This document shows, one piece after another, positions 59,954 through 64,000 of a DNA stretch of 64,000 nucleotides. Each line of letters opens with the position of its first letter. The stretch's first letter is position 1. The position numbers and the translations under genes are program-made. The DNA lies in assembly GCA_026004195.1 (NCBI GenBank), contig BPIQ01000002.1:744585-808584 (forward strand), written 5' to 3'. The notes beneath the pieces were generated by a model. It saw only the letters and a list, made by a program, of their open reading frames with translations, made no database searches and had not been told where the DNA came from. This DNA is from Candidatus Binatia bacterium. GTDB taxonomy: Bacteria; Desulfobacterota; Binatia; HRBIN30; BPIQ01.

Positions 59954-60820
59954 ATGGAAGACACCGCGCGAAAGGCGCTCGACCAGGCGCTGCGCTCGAT
60001 CCTCCGCCCTCTCGTACGGGAACTCATCGCTCACGGGGTCACGTTCCACGGTTTCGCGCGGCTCGGAAAGGAAGTCTACATCGAGGTGGCTTCTCGCGAC
60101 TTCGCCCTTCCGTTCAAGAAGCAGACGGACAGTCGCATCGCGCTGATCACGGGCCTTACCCGCAAGGAAATCGGGCAGATTCGCCGGGGCCGATCGATCC
60201 GGCGCGAGAGCAAAAAGGGTCTCGACTACGGTGTCGCGACGCGCGTCGTGAGCCACTGGGTCACCGAAAAACCCTACGTGGATCCGCGCGGGGAACCTCG
60301 CACCTTGCCCTACGAGGCAGGGCCGCACGAGCCGAGCTTCGCCCGGCTCGTGGACGAGGTCGGGGGAGACATTCCGCCGCGAGCCATCCTCGACGAGCTC
60401 ATCCGAGTCGGCGTCGCCGAGATGACCCCCGAGGGAGGCGTACGCCTGCTCCAGAAAGCCTACATCCCCGCGCGCGGAACGACCGAGAAGATCGCCATCC
60501 TCGGCTCGGACGTTTCGGAGTTGATCCGGGCCATCCTGCACAACATCGAAAAGCCGGACGAGGTACCCTTCCTGCAGCGGAAAGTCGCCTACGACAACAT
60601 CGGTGCCGACGCGCTGCCGCGGTTGCGGGAAAAGGTACGCAAGAGCGGGGCCGACTTCACCGCCGCGATGAACGAACTCTTCGCCTCCTTCGACCGCGAC
60701 CGGAATCCCCGAGCACCCGGAGGCGCCCGGAAACGGGCGGTACTCGGAATCTACTACTTCGACGAGGACTACGCTGCCGAGTCCCCGGATGCGGGCCTCG
60801 GAACGAAACGGAGCCGCTGA
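59954..60820 (+). CDS. DUF6502 family protein
   Basis: The 288-aa protein matches the DUF6502 pattern: a helical N-terminus (ALRSILRPLVRELIAHGVTFHGFARLGKEVYIEVA), a helix-turn-helix-like LITGLTRKEIGQIRRGR, then VVSHWVTEKPYVDPRGEPRTLPYEG-type segment and IPPRAILDELIRVGVAEMTPEGGVRLLQKAYIP. The HTH-like part and winged-helix-like middle suggest nucleic-acid binding, but no member I know has a proven role. The ATG at 59954 is used; the frame is open upstream without similarity. Confidence 0.8.
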   Translation: MEDTARKALDQALRSILRPLVRELIAHGVTFHGFARLGKEVYIEVASRDFALPFKKQTDSRIALITGLTRKEIGQIRRGRSIRRESKKGLDYGVATRVVSHWVTEKPYVDPRGEPRTLPYEAGPHEPSFARLVDEVGGDIPPRAILDELIRVGVAEMTPEGGVRLLQKAYIPARGTTEKIAILGSDVSELIRAILHNIEKPDEVPFLQRKVAYDNIGADALPRLREKVRKSGADFTAAMNELFASFDRDRNPRAPGGARKRAVLGIYYFDEDYAAESPDAGLGTKRSR

Positions 60821-60860
60821 GCTCCCGAGACGCGGGCCCGGACGAGCGAGCGGCTCCCCC

Positions 60861-61136
60861 TCAACGAAGGTCCCGCTTGGCACACTGAGCGCAAATCCTC
60901 CGGTTCCCGAGGGCGTAGGTGAGGGTGTCCAGCCTCCGCTTGCAGGAGGTGCACTGTTCCGCGTGCCCGTTGGCCAGCGTCACCTCCCATTCCTTGCGGT
61001 TCAGCTCCAGGCGAACGCGGCCGTGCCGCCGCGCGTACAAGTCGAGGTGTTCGAACAGCAACTCGCGCTCGTAGGGAGTTTTCACGGGAACGAAGAGGGC
61101 ACCGCCTCGGAAAGAAATGCGTGCGACCCCTTTCAT
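60861..61136 (-). CDS. Small zinc-ribbon protein (91 aa)
   Basis: The protein ends in a clear Zn-ribbon, CTSCKRRLDTLTYALGNRRICAQCAKRDLR (Cys-x2-Cys ... Cys-x2-Cys), preceded by a strand-rich basic part (FVPVKTPYERELLFEHLDLYARRHGRVRLELNRKEWEV). GGAGG lies 5 bp before the ATG at 61136, which decides this start over an upstream alternative at 61181. It may bind nucleic acid or protein; no family is recognised. Confidence 0.68.
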   Translation of the reverse strand: MKGVARISFRGGALFVPVKTPYERELLFEHLDLYARRHGRVRLELNRKEWEVTLANGHAEQCTSCKRRLDTLTYALGNRRICAQCAKRDLR

Positions 61137-61259
61137 CGAACCTCCACTCTCTCGCGCAGAACCGCTACATCTCCCCGCCACCTCACGCTTTCACGGAGCG
61201 CGTGAACCGCATTCTCCTCGCCCCGGCCAAGATGTCAACGCGAGGAGGTGAAGTGTTCG

Positions 61260-61529
61260 TTACGCTTCGTTGAATTCCGGTTCAGCGCGAAGCCGCTCCC
61301 GGACGATCCGGCGAAAGCGCGGCACGTACACGAGGTCGAAGACCGGGCCTTTGTCCGGGAAAAGCCGCAACGCCTCCCGTCGCACCTCCCCGACGAGCTG
61401 CTCGGCCTCCGACTCGGAAAGCGGACGGTGCCGGAGAACGGCACAAGCCGTGTCGACCAGAACGCGCAGAAGTCGAAGACGGCGGTTTTCCTCGGCGAGA
61501 TCGGCCTCTCTGGGTCCGCGGTCGTCCAT
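61260..61529 (-). CDS. Conserved hypothetical protein (89 aa)
   Basis: A small helical, charged protein: ENRRLRLLRVLVDTACAVLRHRPLSESEAEQLVGEVRREALRLFPDKGPVFDLVYVPRFRRIVRERL. I recall near-identical spacing in short uncharacterised proteins of deltaproteobacteria ('LFPxKxxxFDLxYxPRFxRI'). The ATG at 61529 begins just before the helical core. No function is known. Confidence 0.65.
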   Translation of the reverse strand: MDDRGPREADLAEENRRLRLLRVLVDTACAVLRHRPLSESEAEQLVGEVRREALRLFPDKGPVFDLVYVPRFRRIVRERLRAEPEFNEA

Positions 61530-61558
61530 GGGCGAGGGTGGAGCAGGGCCCCGGGAGA

Positions 61559-61789
61559 TCAGTGCGATCTCTCCTCCGGGTCGAAATTTCCTTTCACGTT
61601 CGGAAGCAGAGGCGAGGGATAGTGCTGTACCGTGCTCGGCTTGGGCTTTCGGTAGACGAAGTGCGTGCTGCAACCCTCGCAATCCGCCGAGTGCTCGCCC
61701 CGCCGACGCTTGAGCTTCACCGTGACGATCTCGCCGTCCTCGTGCCGATGCTGCACGACGGGAAACACGGAAACGAACACGGTCTTCAT
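61559..61789 (-). CDS. Small hypothetical protein (76 aa)
   Basis: A short frame beginning MKTVFVSVFPVVQHRHEDGEIVTVKLKRRRGEHS with a single Cys-x2-Cys (DCEGC). It fits neatly between same-strand neighbours, but there is no recognised family and the C-terminus is low in structure. Probably a gene, unproven. Confidence 0.45.
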   Translation of the reverse strand: MKTVFVSVFPVVQHRHEDGEIVTVKLKRRRGEHSADCEGCSTHFVYRKPKPSTVQHYPSPLLPNVKGNFDPEERSH

Positions 61790-61825
61790 CTCGCTCGCAC
61801 GAACCTACCACGCATCCCACGCCCG

Positions 61826-62323
61826 TCAAGCGCCCGAATCGCAGAAAACCGGCGGCTCCGAGGCCACGACGGCCGCGGGAACGAACCACGAGACTCCTTG
61901 CGAAAGACTCGCTTCGGCGAACGCGCGGGGATTCGCGGAAATCTCCCCGAGGCTCGTGACGTGATCCGTGTCCGGGCTTTCCCGCACTTCGGTCGTGCGG
62001 GGGTCGAAAAAAAAGCCGAGTTCGCGGTTGCTCGCCACCACGACCCGGCCGCCCACGAAGAATCCCAGCTCGCCGCATGCCAGGGTTTCGAACTCCGCCA
62101 CCTCGGCCTCGTCTTCGAAGCCTACCCAGAGCCGATCCCGCCCCGAAGAGTCGGCCACGAGCACGAGAGCCGCCGTCCCGAAAGCGGGATCGTCCGGGCC
62201 GGGCGGAACGAGGTCGCAGCCGACGGTGGTGCCTCCGGTGAGCTCGACGACGCACCGGCCCCCACAGGAGAGCAGGAACAAGAAGAGGACGCCCGAGGCG
62301 CTAAACACCCGTGCGGCCGTCAC
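61826..62323 (-). CDS. Small lipoprotein (165 aa)
   Basis: A GTG-started protein with a lipoprotein signal (VLFLFLLSC). The mature part is beta-rich (AALVLVADSSGRDRLWVGFEDEAEVAEFETLACGELGFFVGGRVVVAS) with three further Cys. It overlaps the upstream VWA-protein gene by 23 bp, so it is probably translated from the same transcript. No family is recognised. Confidence 0.62.
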   Translation of the reverse strand: MTAARVFSASGVLFLFLLSCGGRCVVELTGGTTVGCDLVPPGPDDPAFGTAALVLVADSSGRDRLWVGFEDEAEVAEFETLACGELGFFVGGRVVVASNRELGFFFDPRTTEVRESPDTDHVTSLGEISANPRAFAEASLSQGVSWFVPAAVVASEPPVFCDSGA

Positions 62324-64000
62324 GGGTCACCTTGCGGTAGATTTTCGGAAGCTCCCGTGGGAGCGCGTGGGTGTCCTCGATCACCATGTAGCGAGAGGGC
62401 TCGCACATCTCTCGCAGGTAATCGTGACCCGCCCGGTCCACCGTGATGCAGTAGGGGACGACCCCCCACGCTTCGAGTTCCCGCAAGGCGGCGGCCGTGT
62501 CGCGAATTCCGTAGACGTTGCTCCGCCGGTCCTGGCCGTAGTCGAAGTCCTGGGGGAATCCGTCGCTCAAGAGAATCAGGTGCCTCCGGGCAGCCGCGAC
62601 CGCGCGGAGTTTCGTGCCCGCGTGTCGCAGAGCGGCTCCCATGCGGGTGCTTCGTTTCGGTTCCATGCCTCCGATTCTCGACCGGACGGCGGAACTCAGA
62701 CGTTCGACGAAGGACTTGGCCACGTAGAACTCGACGTTCCCGCGCCCGTGCCCCGAGAACCCGTAAATGGCGTAGGCGTCGCCGATCTCTTCGATCGCCT
62801 GCGCCATCAGAACCAGGGCGGCTTTGGTGACGTCGATGATGCGTTTCCGGGAGCTCTTCTCGCCGACTCCGCCGACGACCTCGTCCGTCGACGCGCTCAT
62901 GTCGACGAGAAAGACGGTGGCGACGTCTCTTTCTTCCCTGCGTCGCGTCACGTAGAGCTTCGTGCTCGGGGTGACGCGAGCCCTCCAGTCGGCTCGCGCA
63001 CGCACGAGCGCGTCGAAGTCGACCTCTTCTCCGTCCTCCATGCCTCGTACCCTCCGGTACCGCATCGGCCGGATCTTCTGGAACTGTCGCCGGATCTCGG
63101 GAACGAGCTCGGAGTACTCGGTCAGGATCCGCTCGAAACACTCCCCCGAGTCTCCGTCGAGCAGGATTTCGCGAAGCCGGCACCACCCCCTCCGATAGTC
63201 GCCGATCTGATAATCCCACTCGTCGTAGAAGTAGACGTCTCCACCCGACTCCCCGCTCCGCCCGGGCCGCAGAAGAACCGGGTGGAGCTCCCCGATCTCC
63301 TCGCGCAGCCGCTCCACGCCCGAAAGGGGGAGCTTCCCCACGAGCTCCGTGACGAAAAGCCCGCTCCGGTGAGACTCCGCGGACCGGGACTGCCCGAGCC
63401 TCCGTCCTTCGAGCCCCTCGAGAAGACGGCGGAGCTCCTCGTCGGAGAGCGCCGAGCCTCCGCCTTCGGCTCCTTCCTCGCCGAGCTCGATCGCTCGCTC
63501 CGCGGGGTTTTCGAGCTCGCTCGCCGAAGACTCGGGCGTGGAAACCGGCTTCGAACCGTCCTCCGAAAAAACGTCCAAACGTCCTTCGGCGATGCTCTTC
63601 TCGAAACCGAGATCGTCCGGGGAAGCCGGTTCGGAGGGCGTCGGCTCGCCGTCCAACAAAAAGCCGAGCCGCGCGACGATCCGTTCCGCTGCCGCGAACG
63701 AGTCCCGCACCCGGGCCTCCGGGAACGAAAGAGGACCGATTTCCGGACGGACGAAAAGAGCGAAAAGCCGTAGCCAGGGTGGCAACGACGCCGGGTCGCC
63801 CGCCGTCGATGCCGCCCAGAGCGCGTCGAAAAACCGCCGCCCGAGGGGAGGCCCGACGCCCGGGCACGCGCCAAGCCACTCCCGCGCCACCCAATCGAGA
63901 TCGGCAGCGAGACCCGGATAGGAAGCACGGATGCGGTGGGCCACGCGGAAGGTTTCCGTGAAAAGGAAAGCCTCCTCGAGGAACGCGGCGTACGGCGAAG
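62301..64000 (-). CDS. NorD/CbbO-like VWA-domain protein (5' end outside window)
   Basis: The C-terminal 220 residues form a von Willebrand A domain with the MIDAS motif VFLVDMSAST (DxSxS), GFSGHGRGNVEFYVAKSF, RMGAALRHAGTKL and LILLSDGFPQDFDYG. The N-terminal part (LEEAFLFTETFRVAHRIRASYPGLAADLDWVAREWLG) matches NorD/CbbO activators, which act with MoxR-type AAA ATPases (NorQ/CbbQ) in maturing metalloenzymes. Family-like sequence continues without a start to the window edge, so the gene is incomplete at its 5' end. The ATPase partner would lie beyond it. Confidence 0.85.
   Translation of the reverse strand, partial: SPYAAFLEEAFLFTETFRVAHRIRASYPGLAADLDWVAREWLGACPGVGPPLGRRFFDALWAASTAGDPASLPPWLRLFALFVRPEIGPLSFPEARVRDSFAAAERIVARLGFLLDGEPTPSEPASPDDLGFEKSIAEGRLDVFSEDGSKPVSTPESSASELENPAERAIELGEEGAEGGGSALSDEELRRLLEGLEGRRLGQSRSAESHRSGLFVTELVGKLPLSGVERLREEIGELHPVLLRPGRSGESGGDVYFYDEWDYQIGDYRRGWCRLREILLDGDSGECFERILTEYSELVPEIRRQFQKIRPMRYRRVRGMEDGEEVDFDALVRARADWRARVTPSTKLYVTRRREERDVATVFLVDMSASTDEVVGGVGEKSSRKRIIDVTKAALVLMAQAIEEIGDAYAIYGFSGHGRGNVEFYVAKSFVERLSSAVRSRIGGMEPKRSTRMGAALRHAGTKLRAVAAARRHLILLSDGFPQDFDYGQDRRSNVYGIRDTAAALRELEAWGVVPYCITVDRAGHDYLREMCEPSRYMVIEDTHALPRELPKIYRKVTRDGRTGV

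Noticed and set aside
62320-63894. Alternative 524-aa minus-strand frame overlapping the VWA gene
   Set aside because: It is the +1 shadow of the NorD-like gene, Arg-rich, without MIDAS or other motifs.

Overview
The window is GC-rich, densely coded chromosomal DNA from a Gram-negative bacterium: lptD, an outer-membrane barrel with signal peptide, lipoproteins and a SPOR protein all imply an outer membrane. The gene neighbourhoods (ffh-rpsP-khpA-rimM-trmD-rplS, AddAB repair helicases, DUF6502, several secreted families with CxxxxxDCxxGxxC-type insertions) look like an uncultured deltaproteobacterial-grade lineage. My best guess is the Binatota/Desulfobacterota area; this is an inference from protein style, not from a marker-gene tree. 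No rRNA operon, CRISPR array, prophage or intact transposon was seen; the only mobile trace is one decayed transposase.

Layout. 0-9.5 kb: a catalytically dead HtrA-like protein, then pabB-pabC (p-aminobenzoate), a small conserved protein, the ffh...rplS translation operon and two tandem flavin-reductase-domain proteins. 9.5-13.6 kb: tRNA-Ser(CGA), a transposase remnant, and on the minus strand tRNA-Ser(GGA)-SRP RNA-dnaX-ebfC-recR, an order also known from Bacillus, preceded by sufT. 13.7-23.9 kb: a GNAT acetyltransferase, addB-addA, an acetoacetate-decarboxylase-family protein and an aminopeptidase-like lipoprotein. 23.8-27.4 kb: a heterodimeric ABC exporter. 27.5-32.9 kb: a seven-repeat FG-GAP lipoprotein and three tandem paralogous secreted proteins. 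32.9-45.2 kb: one tightly packed minus-strand supraoperon, argS-SPOR-trpE-G-D-C-F-B-A-folC-lptD, with a good sigma70-like promoter in front of argS and eight consecutive gene overlaps. 45.2-50.1 kb: fur followed by a Fur-box-controlled operon (outer-membrane barrel, FMN-binding protein, membrane protein, ApbE flavin transferase, ferritin-like protein), which reads as an iron-regulated extracytoplasmic flavin electron-transfer module. 50.2-57.3 kb: universal stress protein, GT-C glycosyltransferase plus sulfatase-fold enzyme, acyl-CoA dehydrogenase, orphan histidine kinase. 57.5-64 kb: creatininase-family protein, two more tandem secreted proteins, DUF6502, several small proteins and a NorD/CbbO-like VWA protein that runs off the right edge.

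Most noteworthy signals: (1) a hairpin repeat family (7-bp stems with compensatory base changes and a conserved NNGGAG-type loop) embedded in frame inside addB and an ABC transporter gene, where copies in the same orientation encode PEGRAPSRP-like peptides; (2) the Fur-box flavinylation operon; (3) an HtrA-fold protein with all three catalytic residues replaced; (4) the tandem secreted paralog families, one behind a promoter with a long, possibly structured leader.
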